A stretch of DNA of 64,000 bases. Origin: Lawsonibacter asaccharolyticus. Its GTDB lineage: Bacteria > Bacillota > Clostridia > Oscillospirales > Oscillospiraceae. A model generated the notes under the pieces. That model saw nothing but the letters and a program-made list of their open reading frames with translations, was not told where the DNA came from and ran no database searches. The translations under genes and the position numbers were made by a program. The stretch covers positions 248,001-312,000 of the forward strand of contig BFBT01000001.1 in assembly GCA_003112755.1 (NCBI GenBank), read 5' to 3'. Position 1 is the stretch's first letter. Each line of letters opens with the position of its first letter. Below are positions 8,056-15,836 of the stretch, one piece after another.

Positions 8056-9663
8056 TTACTTTTCGAGCTCGTTCTTTTTCTCCGGCTTTGCCAGCTCCGG
8101 GGGCTGTTTCTCTTTCCACTCGTCCAGCAAAGTCATAATCTGTTCTTTCATTTTGGCAGGAGTGACCTCCTTGCCGAAATACTTTGACAGTTCCGCCATT
8201 GAAATAATCACGCCGCGCTCCTCCTTTTTTTCTTCACTTAAAATACCATCGATCACATCACCGTTGAGCAGACCCTCCTTATCGAGCTCCCGGAGCTTTT
8301 TTGCCTGGGCCACGGAGGGGGAAGCCTGCTCCCCGTCAATGGACACAGCGATCAGCCGCTGGTTTTCCGGCTTGATATACGAAATTTCCACAGCGGGCAT
8401 AAAGCCCATGCTTTTCGCGTCCACCTTATCCAGAAGCTCCGGGACGAGGTGGTTAAGCCGGATATAGCGGAGCACCTTTTTATAGTTCATGTCGTGCTCC
8501 TTGCCGACAATCTCCACCGAGAGCTTCCCCAGGGACTCCGCCTCTTTCTCATTTTTAGGCCGGGCCCCCTGGCGCTTAATCGCCTCCACCTCCAGATCAA
8601 GGAGCCTTGCCAGCTCGCTGGGGAGAGGCTCGCCGCGCTGTTTGTTGCTGATCCTCATTTCCCGGACGGCCTCAAGGTCGGTCATCTCCCGGACAATACA
8701 GGGAATTTCCTCCAGACCAGCCCGCTCACCGCCATGACAGCGGCGATGACCCGCAATAATCTCATAGCCGTTGCCGTCCTTTTCCGGGCGGACGGTGGCG
8801 GGGGTCATAATGCCGTGTTCCTTAATCGTCCCCACCAGATCATCCATGTCCTTATCGTCCCGCACATTGTAGGGGTGCTCCCGGTATGTGTGGAACGGAT
8901 GGAGCTCCGACAGCTTCAAGTAGACAACTTTTCCCTCTTCCACCGGGCGGGGCGGCACTTCGGGAGTGGGCGGCAGGTGGATCTCCGGGGGCGGGGCCTC
9001 CGCCTCCTTGACCGGGGCGGCCTTGCCTTTTGGAGTTTTCACGCCGGGCCCAACACCCCCGGAGCCTGTTTCCTTGTCCTTATCCTTTTTTCCACCTCTG
9101 GACACTTTGTCCAGAACACCGGGGGCCGGGGGCTTGTCACGGGCCGCCTTGTCAACCTTTGAAGGGCGGCCTGTGCGGGTGCCCGGCCCCTTTTCCGACT
9201 TACCGGGCTCCGTCTTATCCTTTGCCTTTTTTGTGCGGCTCTGGCGCTTTTGCGCTTTTTCCTCCTCCCTGATTTCAGCCAGGGATTTCTCCCAGGGTGG
9301 TTTTTCCTCGTTCCCGAACAAGTCACGGAACGCCTCATCCCCATGTTTGGGGGAGCCCTCTGGGGCAGCCGGAGCCTCTGCCTTTGATACTGCCTCCCGC
9401 GCCGCCGCCCGGCGTTGTGCCATGAGTTCGTTGATCTTGTCAAAATCAACCACTACCTCGCCCGGAGCAGTCCGGGCCAGAGTGTCCCCGCCTTCACCGG
9501 GAAGAACAGCCTGCTCCGACTGGGATGCCGGGCTCGTACCGGGAGCGGCAGGCTCCGCCGCTTTTTCCGGCGCGGCAGTTTCCGGGGCATTTTCTACGGG
9601 GGCATCGCCGGGGCTATCCGAGCCAGGGGACTCCGGGCCTGTTTTCAGCTTGTCATCTGCCAT
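8056..9663 (-). CDS. ParB/RepB-domain protein of the conjugative element
   Basis: A 535-residue protein. Residues 1 to about 240 are low-complexity (Ala, Pro, Lys, Glu rich) and probably disordered. The ParB N-terminal nuclease-like domain follows (LSELHPFHTYREHPYNVRDD, then IIAGHRRCHGGERAGLEEIPCIV), and then a helix-turn-helix region (GKLSVEIVGKEHDMNYKKVLRYIRLN). Such proteins bind DNA and may partition or regulate the element. No parA neighbour is seen in the element. A copy of the dispersed palindrome lies in frame in the linker, encoding VLDKVSRGG. Confidence 0.85.
   Translation of the reverse strand: MADDKLKTGPESPGSDSPGDAPVENAPETAAPEKAAEPAAPGTSPASQSEQAVLPGEGGDTLARTAPGEVVVDFDKINELMAQRRAAAREAVSKAEAPAAPEGSPKHGDEAFRDLFGNEEKPPWEKSLAEIREEEKAQKRQSRTKKAKDKTEPGKSEKGPGTRTGRPSKVDKAARDKPPAPGVLDKVSRGGKKDKDKETGSGGVGPGVKTPKGKAAPVKEAEAPPPEIHLPPTPEVPPRPVEEGKVVYLKLSELHPFHTYREHPYNVRDDKDMDDLVGTIKEHGIMTPATVRPEKDGNGYEIIAGHRRCHGGERAGLEEIPCIVREMTDLEAVREMRISNKQRGEPLPSELARLLDLEVEAIKRQGARPKNEKEAESLGKLSVEIVGKEHDMNYKKVLRYIRLNHLVPELLDKVDAKSMGFMPAVEISYIKPENQRLIAVSIDGEQASPSVAQAKKLRELDKEGLLNGDVIDGILSEEKKEERGVIISMAELSKYFGKEVTPAKMKEQIMTLLDEWKEKQPPELAKPEKKNELEK
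9097..9115. repeat. dispersed palindrome, copy 5, inside the parB-like gene
   Basis: TCTGGACA-CTT-TGTCCAGA; the loop is in the opposite orientation to the copies at 1099 and 8024. It falls in the disordered linker of the ParB-like protein and keeps the frame. Confidence 0.9.
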
Positions 9664-9752
9664 TCACTAACCTCCTTTAATTTTGGCGTGTTGCACAAAA
9701 ATCAGCTTTGATTTTCTACTGAAAAAATACCCTCCTTTCCAAGCCTACCACG

Positions 9753-9786
9753 CAAAAAAGCCGCCCAGATTTACCCGGACGGCTTT
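9753..9786 (-). terminator. Rho-independent terminator
   Basis: On the minus strand AAGCCGTCC pairs with GGGCGGCTT across a short loop and is followed by a T run. It lies between the serine recombinase operon and the parB-like gene, separating the two transcription units. Confidence 0.7.
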
Positions 9787-9950
9787 CAGCGTAATGTGAT
9801 AGTCTTTTATTTTTTTATTTCCCCTTGATTTTTAAGGGTTATAGCCACTTTCCTTTTAACATCGCCCCGACTGGCCCTACCGGCCCTCAGGGTATTCCCG
9901 GGCCCTCACCTGTCAAGTAAGCAAAAAGCCACTTTCTCCAATACGACAAA

Positions 9951-9995
9951 TAAATGGCAGGCTTATGATAAATATTATCACAAGTCTGCCATTTA
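9951..9995. repeat. 45-bp imperfect dyad downstream of the recombinases
   Basis: Arms of 21 bp (TAAATGGCAG... and ...CTGCCATTTA) with two mismatches and a 3-nt centre. Shorter outer arms CGACAA/TTGTCG flank it. AT-rich in an otherwise GC-rich element and without a terminal T tract. Confidence 0.7.
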
Positions 9996-10056
9996 TGATT
10001 TCAAATTGTCGCGATCGTGTTTTAAGATACTTCAACAAGGGGCTTATCTGATAGGA

Positions 10057-11676
10057 TCACACCGCCTTCCTGTCCGTTTGATCTTTCAAGAGATCCAAGC
10101 ATTTTTTATAATCATCTAAATATTTCCATTGTATTTCAATTTGGTCCGCCCTGTAGATCCGAATGGAGCGAATCAGGGCATCTACGATCTCCTGGGTCAA
10201 AGACTCGACCTGCTCGCAGGGGCGGAACAGCCAAACAAAGCCATTCTCTGTGGCATTTCCCTGCAGCTCCCTCATCTGTTTAGTAAGCTGTCTGTTCTGT
10301 GCCTCCAGCTCTTGGATCTGTCTGCTTAAGTGGTCACGTCTTGTCTTATACTGTTCAGTCGAGATCACCCCATCGTTCAGCTGCTCAAACAGCTCTATTC
10401 GGGACCGATTTGATGCTTTGATCCGCTTTTCTAACGCTCTGATCTGCTGTTCCAGTATGGATACACGTGTACCGCGATTTTTCTTTGCCTGCTGAATCAG
10501 CTGGCCCGTATCCACAACGATCCTGGCCTGCTGCCGGATCGCAAGCAGGACCGCGTCTATCAGGTCCTGCTCCATCAGTCTGCCTTCCATGCAGTTGGGA
10601 GAATCGCGGAATTTCCTGGTATTGCAATAAAAGTATCGGACCGTGGTGTTGCTGCGGCGCATGGCCCTGCCGCATCCCGCACAGTGCAGCTTTTTATAGA
10701 ACAAGTGCGGCGGTGCTGTCATTTTTCTCTTTTCCAAATGGTCGATACACCGCCGCGCCTCCTGAAACTCGTTTTCGGAGACAATGGCCTCAAAACAGTC
10801 GGGAACGATGATCCAGTCCTCCCTTTTTGTTTTCCGGCGCTGCTTGCTGCCGACCCGAAGATTGGGGCGCATACCGCTGATGGCCTTGCCGGTGTATCGT
10901 TCCTCATAGAGAATGGACAGCACCACAAAATTGTTCCAAAAACCATCCTCCAGGGCCGCTATCTTTTTGCCCGGATACTTCTGCCTCATGTAGATCAGGG
11001 GAGAGGGCACATCTTCCAGATTAAGCGTTCTGGCAATTTCCGTGGTGCAAAAGCCCGCCAGGGTCATATCGAAAATACGCCGGACCACTTTGGCCGCTGG
11101 CGGGTCGATCACCAGTCTATGCTTATCTTCACTGCTTTTCACATAGCCGTAGGGAGCAACGCTGCAAAAGTAATCGCCACGCCGCAGGCGGGCATATCGG
11201 CTGCTCTTTACCTTTCGGGAAATATCCCGGCTGTAAAGATCGTGAACCAGAGCTTTGCAGGCGATGTCCAGGCCCCCGGTTGAGCCAATGTATTCGTTGC
11301 TGTCATAGCCGTCGTTGACAGATATAAAACGGACCCCAAGGAAGGGAAACACCTGTTCCAGATAGCTCCCGACCTCTTTGTAATTCCGGCCAAAACGGGA
11401 GAGATCTTTGACAAGAATGGCCGCGACTTTCCGCTGCCGTACCAGCTCCAACACGCGTTTGATGCCTGGACGGTCAAAGTTGGTCCCACTGTGTCCATCA
11501 TCCACCACTTCCATGACCTTGTAGGCTGTAAATTCCGGATGCTGCTTCAGATAGCAGCCGATCAAATCCCGCTGATTGGAAATGCTCTCCGATTCCCCTG
11601 TGTTTTCATCCTCCAAAGACACTCGAAGATAGGAGATCAAAAGGCCGCTTTCCGGGGGAGCAAACAGTTCATTCAT
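10057..11676 (-). CDS. large serine recombinase (third of three)
   Basis: A 539-residue site-specific recombinase. The resolvase domain has the catalytic serine S20 in YLRVS and the KDLSRFGRNYKEVG motif. A recombinase domain (APYGYVKSSEDKHRLVIDP) follows, then a zinc ribbon (CAGCGRAM ... C) and a long C-terminal coiled coil. The start overlaps the previous gene's stop (ATGA), implying coupled translation. Large serine recombinases integrate and excise elements between short attP and attB sites; having three in a row suggests division of labour or multimer formation. Confidence 0.93.
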   Translation of the reverse strand: MNELFAPPESGLLISYLRVSLEDENTGESESISNQRDLIGCYLKQHPEFTAYKVMEVVDDGHSGTNFDRPGIKRVLELVRQRKVAAILVKDLSRFGRNYKEVGSYLEQVFPFLGVRFISVNDGYDSNEYIGSTGGLDIACKALVHDLYSRDISRKVKSSRYARLRRGDYFCSVAPYGYVKSSEDKHRLVIDPPAAKVVRRIFDMTLAGFCTTEIARTLNLEDVPSPLIYMRQKYPGKKIAALEDGFWNNFVVLSILYEERYTGKAISGMRPNLRVGSKQRRKTKREDWIIVPDCFEAIVSENEFQEARRCIDHLEKRKMTAPPHLFYKKLHCAGCGRAMRRSNTTVRYFYCNTRKFRDSPNCMEGRLMEQDLIDAVLLAIRQQARIVVDTGQLIQQAKKNRGTRVSILEQQIRALEKRIKASNRSRIELFEQLNDGVISTEQYKTRRDHLSRQIQELEAQNRQLTKQMRELQGNATENGFVWLFRPCEQVESLTQEIVDALIRSIRIYRADQIEIQWKYLDDYKKCLDLLKDQTDRKAV

Positions 11677-13388
11677 CCCGCCACCTTCTCTCTGCTATGA
11701 GCTCTCTCCGTCAAATGATCAGTAAGCACATGGTATCCATCCTGAAATTTCAGCGTGATCCTCACCCGTTTTTTCTCAAATATATCGATCCGCTGCACAA
11801 GACCGGCCAGCATTTTTTGAGAAAGCTCCATACCCCTCTCATCGTTCAGGAAGTCTTTCAGCCATCTGTTATTGAGAGTCAGGTGTTCGGCCATGCAGCG
11901 TTTCTGACTCAGGAGGGCGTCGATCTGCTGCTGGAATGCCGCCTCCGTCTTTGTGTATTCTTCCTTGGCAGAGAGATACTGGCTCTTGCTTAAGACGCCT
12001 TCTATGTAGTTCTCATAGATGCCGCGTTTTAGGGTGCTGCTGCGGGCGAGCTTTTGTCGAAGGGTCCGGATCTCGGCATCCATATCCGCGATTTGGTCTT
12101 TGGTTTCCCCCGTATCCCACACCTCCGTTGCTATCCTTTTCAAGTCGGCGGCAATGCGGATCTGAGCCTGGATCGTAGAAAGGGCCGCCTCCCGCAGCTC
12201 TTTCTCCGAAACCATATTTCTGGCACACAGACTTTTGGATCGCTTGGTAAAGGTCTGGCAGGTATAGTAATAGACATGGCGTTCTCCTTTCTTGTGTCTG
12301 CCGGAGCGATAATAAAGGCGCTCCATAGGACGGCCGCAGCCACCGCAGTACACCACGCCACGCAGAAGATTTTGATGGAAAGTCAGTCCCTTATTTTTCT
12401 CGGCCCGCTTTTTAAACAAGTCCGTCCGGTCCTTCAGAAGATTTTGGACCGCATCAAAGGTCTCCCTGCTCACGATCGCTTCATGGGTGTCCTCTACGAT
12501 ATCCCAATCGCTTTCCGGCCTTGGCCCAGGGCGGCTGAAATAGGAGCTGCTCCGTTTCCCTTGTACCATATCTCCAGCATAGACACGGTTCCGGACCAGT
12601 CTTTTGATCGCGGTCCGGTTCCAAGGACCACAGTTCTCATATCGCTCATGCTTTAGAAGGCCCTGCTCATAGCGGTATTGTCCTGGCGAGGGGATCCCCT
12701 GCTGGTTCAGATGATACACGATCTGGCAGTCGCTCCAGCCATCCAGGAGCCATTGGAAAATATTCCGAATGACCTCTGCTGCAGGAGGGTCCACCACAAG
12801 CTGGTGCTTATCCTGGGGGGATTTGTTATACCCATAAGGCGCCAGGGCACCCACAAATTTCCCCGCACTTCGCAGCGTTTTCAGGCCGCTGTTGACCTTT
12901 TGGGAAATATCACGGGCATACAGCTCATTGATCAAGTTCGTTGCGGGAATGGCGATTCCTTCCTTATCAGGCTTCGGATCACTGGAATCATAGTGATCGT
13001 TGATAGAGATAAAGCGGACTCCCAAAAAGGGAAAGATCTGTTCCAGATAGTGCCCAGCCTCCCGGAAGTCCCTGGCAAAGCGGGAGAGGTCCTTGACGAT
13101 GATGCAGTTGATCTTCCCGGAACGCACATCCTCCATCATCCTTTGAAAATCCGGCCGGTCAAACTTGGTTCCGGTCTCTCCGTTATCGGTGTAGACCTCC
13201 ACAAGACGGATATCAGGATGTGTTTTTAAAAAGTCCAGAATAATGTTTTCCTGGTTTTCCAGAGAGTGGCGGTCCCGGTGGCGGTCATCTTCCACAGAAA
13301 GGCGGCGATAAGCGCCGCCCAGATAGGTTTTAGGGGCCTGAGCAAGGTCTGTCTGCTGATGTATCTGTTTACGGCTGGTCCTCGCCAT
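11673..13388 (-). CDS. large serine recombinase (second of three)
   Basis: A 571-residue serine recombinase with catalytic S31 (AYRRLS), the KDLSRFARDFREAG motif, a recombinase domain (ALAPYGYNKSPQDKHQLVVDP), a zinc ribbon (CGGCGRPM ... CQTFTKRSKSLC) and a C-terminal coiled coil. It overlaps the upstream recombinase gene by 20 bp and the downstream one by 4 bp. All catalytic hallmarks are intact, so it is probably active. Confidence 0.93.
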   Translation of the reverse strand: MARTSRKQIHQQTDLAQAPKTYLGGAYRRLSVEDDRHRDRHSLENQENIILDFLKTHPDIRLVEVYTDNGETGTKFDRPDFQRMMEDVRSGKINCIIVKDLSRFARDFREAGHYLEQIFPFLGVRFISINDHYDSSDPKPDKEGIAIPATNLINELYARDISQKVNSGLKTLRSAGKFVGALAPYGYNKSPQDKHQLVVDPPAAEVIRNIFQWLLDGWSDCQIVYHLNQQGIPSPGQYRYEQGLLKHERYENCGPWNRTAIKRLVRNRVYAGDMVQGKRSSSYFSRPGPRPESDWDIVEDTHEAIVSRETFDAVQNLLKDRTDLFKKRAEKNKGLTFHQNLLRGVVYCGGCGRPMERLYYRSGRHKKGERHVYYYTCQTFTKRSKSLCARNMVSEKELREAALSTIQAQIRIAADLKRIATEVWDTGETKDQIADMDAEIRTLRQKLARSSTLKRGIYENYIEGVLSKSQYLSAKEEYTKTEAAFQQQIDALLSQKRCMAEHLTLNNRWLKDFLNDERGMELSQKMLAGLVQRIDIFEKKRVRITLKFQDGYHVLTDHLTERAHSREKVAG

Positions 13389-15066
13389 CCTTATCCCCCT
13401 TCCTGTAATCAGCCGCAGGCTGGCCGTCGGCGGCTGACATGATCCGCTCAGCCAGACAGCGGCATTCGTTTTCTTGGTAGAATTGGATGTGGATGCGCTG
13501 ATCTTTGTAGACCTTGATCTGCTTTATCAGCATGACAACCACTTTTCTGGTGAGTTTCGTCAGGTTTCGATGTTCCCTGAAGTCTTCGATCCACCGAAAG
13601 GTTCCACTGGTTCCCGCTGTTGCCGCCTTGATTTCCCTTTGAAGCGCGCCAGCCGCCCGCTCTGCCTCGTCGCAACGATGGGCATAGACTGCTTTGAACT
13701 CTAAAAATTCATTCTGGGTCAAAATGCCTTCTGAAAGCCGTTCATAAAGGGAGCGAAAAAGCCTCTTGTACCGCTCTGCTTCCTCCTGCTTTTGGGCGAG
13801 CTGGGCCTGGAGCCTGATGATCTCCCGCTGCTGTAAGGGAAGTGCATCCACATAGCGAACCAAGTTTTCCAGGTCGATCACACTGCGGATGCGCGCCTGA
13901 ATGGAGACCAGCACACTTTCCTTCAGATAGTCCTCCCGGATATTGTGGTTCTCACACTTTTTTCCACATTTGGCCGAGGAACAGACATAGTAGATGTACT
14001 CTTTTCCCTTTCTCTGAACCGGATGCCGGATCATCGGCTGACCACAGTCCGCGCAGACCAGGAGCCCGGAAAATAGATAGACCTGCTTACTGTGGGGGGC
14101 GGAACGGGTATCCAGGGAAAGGCAGTATTGGACGCGGGCAAAGATCATTGGAGATATGATCGGCTCATGGGCGTTTGCAATACGGCTCCACTTTTCCGGA
14201 GGCTGGTAAATACGGGTCTTGACCTTGTAATTGGGCGTCGTTTCTCTGCCTTGAACCATTGTCCCCATATAGAGTTCGTTTTTCAGGATGCGGAGCACCG
14301 CCACAGCGGTCCATTTCGCCATTTTGTTGAGCTTGAAGCTGGTTTTGAAGTTCAACCCAATGGATTGCTTATACTCCATGGGAGACAGTACGCCCTTGCT
14401 GTTGAGCTGGTCCGCGATAGCCTGGGCGCTCATACCATCCAGCTTCCAGCTGAAAATCTGTCGAACAGTTTCGGCGGCTCCTTCGTCAATGATGAGCTGG
14501 TTTTTATTCTCCGGGTCCTTACAGTAGCCATAGGCAGCAAAGGGACCGACAAAATCGCCATTTCTGCGCTTTACAGCCTTGCTGCTGCGGACCTTGATGG
14601 AGATATCCTTGGCATAGGTGTCGTTCACCAGATTTTTGAAGGGCAGCACCACATCGTCTGCGGCGGAGCGTTCCGCCATGCTGTCGTAATTGTCATTGAC
14701 AGCAATGAAGCGGACCCCCATAAAGGGAAAAATTTCTTCCAGGTATTTACCGGTTTCGATATAGTCCCGTCCGAACCGGGAGAGGTCCTTGACTACCACA
14801 CAATTTGCTGCGCCGGATCGCACATCGTCCATGACTGCATGAAAGCCCGGACGGTCAAAGGTCACACCGGAAATACCGTCATCTTTGCGGATCTCGTGCA
14901 GCCGGAGCTCCGGCCTCCCATGGACAAAATCGGTCAGCATAGTGATCTGGTTGCTAATGGTTTCGCTCTGTTCCTTGTCGCCGTCCTCGCGGGATGCGCG
15001 CACATAGATATCTACATCCCAGATCTGTCCATGTGATGCAGTTGATGATGCAAAAAAAGCACTCAT
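13369..15066 (-). CDS. large serine recombinase (first of three)
   Basis: A 565-residue serine recombinase starting at ATG 15066, chosen for its GGAGG at 7-nt spacing; an in-frame start at 15090 is weaker. It has catalytic S25 (YVRAS), KDLSRFGRDYIETG, a recombinase domain (FAAYGYCKDPENKNQLIIDE), a zinc ribbon (CADCGQPM ... CSSAKCGKKC) and a long helical C-terminus. It is the promoter-proximal gene of a three-recombinase operon. Its start codon is inside a perfect 12-bp inverted repeat, which suggests translational control. Confidence 0.92.
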   Translation of the reverse strand: MSAFFASSTASHGQIWDVDIYVRASREDGDKEQSETISNQITMLTDFVHGRPELRLHEIRKDDGISGVTFDRPGFHAVMDDVRSGAANCVVVKDLSRFGRDYIETGKYLEEIFPFMGVRFIAVNDNYDSMAERSAADDVVLPFKNLVNDTYAKDISIKVRSSKAVKRRNGDFVGPFAAYGYCKDPENKNQLIIDEGAAETVRQIFSWKLDGMSAQAIADQLNSKGVLSPMEYKQSIGLNFKTSFKLNKMAKWTAVAVLRILKNELYMGTMVQGRETTPNYKVKTRIYQPPEKWSRIANAHEPIISPMIFARVQYCLSLDTRSAPHSKQVYLFSGLLVCADCGQPMIRHPVQRKGKEYIYYVCSSAKCGKKCENHNIREDYLKESVLVSIQARIRSVIDLENLVRYVDALPLQQREIIRLQAQLAQKQEEAERYKRLFRSLYERLSEGILTQNEFLEFKAVYAHRCDEAERAAGALQREIKAATAGTSGTFRWIEDFREHRNLTKLTRKVVVMLIKQIKVYKDQRIHIQFYQENECRCLAERIMSAADGQPAADYRKGDKDGEDQP

Positions 15067-15112
15067 AAAGGTTTCCTCCCAATGGACCATCCAATTCGCA
15101 GAAACCTTTATG
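15064..15112 (-). promoter_or_regulatory. inverted repeat that can mask the recombinase start codon
   Basis: CATAAAGGTTTC (15064-15075) and GAAACCTTTATG (15101-15112) are perfect 12-bp inverted repeats. In the mRNA the second arm to be transcribed ends in the AUG of the first recombinase, and GGAGG lies beside it in the loop. Such a hairpin could lower translation or form a protein-binding site. Confidence 0.55.
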
Positions 15113-15143
15113 CGTGCTGTATTTTCTGATCCGCTCCAGACAC

Positions 15144-15152
15144 ATTATAACA
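15144..15152 (-). promoter_or_regulatory. extended -10 promoter of the serine recombinase operon
   Basis: On the minus strand TGTTATAAT, a TGn-TATAAT extended -10 element, lies about 78 bp upstream of the first recombinase start. No good -35 hexamer is seen at 17 bp, as is common for extended -10 promoters. Confidence 0.5.
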
Positions 15153-15231
15153 CCGCCTCGCGGCGTCCAGCTTAAATTTCAGGTTTCGGCAACAGACAGA
15201 TCCAAAAAGCTGTACCTCAAGGCGGAGCTGG

Positions 15232-15588
15232 CTAGATCATAGTAGAGAAGATCGTCTTCAGCTGTTCCTCCAGGGTCGTTCCTTCCTCAAACCCCACCTT
15301 CACCACGATCTTTCCGCATTTGTAGCAATAGGGATTTTTAACCTGTCGGATAAAAGATGCGATCCGCTCCTCCTTCGGAAGGGAGGGGTCGATTTGGATA
15401 TCCTTCAAATCGACCAGATCATCAGGGGATACTGTTTGGACATCCACAGCCTCCAAAGCAGCAAGGTCAATTTGTTGGAGCGCATCCAATTCATATTCAC
15501 TCACTCTCGGCACAACCTTTCTGTTCGCTTGTGTCTTATAGCTATTCAGAGGCAGCCTGTCCATATTACTTTTTATATCCAACAGCAC
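15232..15588 (-). CDS. DUF6870-like protein of the conjugative element
   Basis: A 118-residue protein. The C-terminal part (DLKDIQIDPSLPKEERIASFIRQVKNPYCYKCG ... GTTLEEQLKTIFS) matches what I recall of DUF6870, a short domain found beside recombinases in Clostridia mobile elements. The CYKCG cysteines could bind metal. The start is uncertain: GTG at 15588 has AGGGAA nearby, while an ATG at 15564 lacks a ribosome site. It lies upstream of the three recombinases; function unknown. Confidence 0.7.
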   Translation of the reverse strand: MLLDIKSNMDRLPLNSYKTQANRKVVPRVSEYELDALQQIDLAALEAVDVQTVSPDDLVDLKDIQIDPSLPKEERIASFIRQVKNPYCYKCGKIVVKVGFEEGTTLEEQLKTIFSTMI

Positions 15589-15646
15589 TATTCCCTCAGG
15601 GTGCAGAGGGTATCAAATATCTGTCAAAATGAAGATTGCAGATCCT

Positions 15647-15708
15647 AAGCGTCAAATGAGGGGCCGTCCAGCCCCTGGAAAGGCTGGGCGGCCCCTCATT
15701 TGATGCTT
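15647..15708. repeat. long hairpin near the presumed element end
   Basis: 27-bp arms with only two mismatches, both of which would be G-U pairs in RNA on one strand, and an 8-nt loop. The arms contain TCAAATGAGGGGCC. No T tract follows on either strand. It lies upstream of the DUF6870-like gene and may mark the element boundary or form a structured RNA. Confidence 0.7.
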
Positions 15709-15742
15709 ATGCAGGGAAAGCCTGTTCCTAATATGGAAAACA

Positions 15743-15771
15743 GGAGTGGCTCGCTCACACCGCGCCACTCC
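15743..15771 (-). terminator. possible terminator after the recombinase-like gene
   Basis: On the minus strand GGAGTGGC pairs with GCCACTCC and is followed by TGTTTTCC. It is located 66 bp after the stop of the degenerate tyrosine recombinase gene. Confidence 0.5.
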
Positions 15772-15836
15772 GTTTAAACCTTCGTATCATCCTGCCCAAG
15801 GTGCCTTTTGTCCTGTCCGTACACTTGCTCCCCGAT

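Larger units (their letters stand above)
9664..10056. other. 393-bp gap between recombinases and parB-like gene
   Basis: No gene. It holds a minus-strand terminator (9753-9786) and a large AT-rich dyad (9951-9995), each listed separately. No clear promoter for the parB-like gene was found. Confidence 0.6.
1..15650. mobile_element. integrative and conjugative element, partial (one end)
   Basis: The stretch carries conjugation genes (VirB4, PrgI), antirestriction ArdA, two DNA methylases, a ParB-like protein and three large serine recombinases, nearly all on the minus strand. The recombinases and the DUF6870-like gene lie at the right, consistent with that being the integration end. The other end is outside the window, so attachment sites could not be matched; the right limit is put near the long hairpin at 15647-15708 by inference. 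GC content looks higher than in the flagellar region. Confidence 0.8.
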
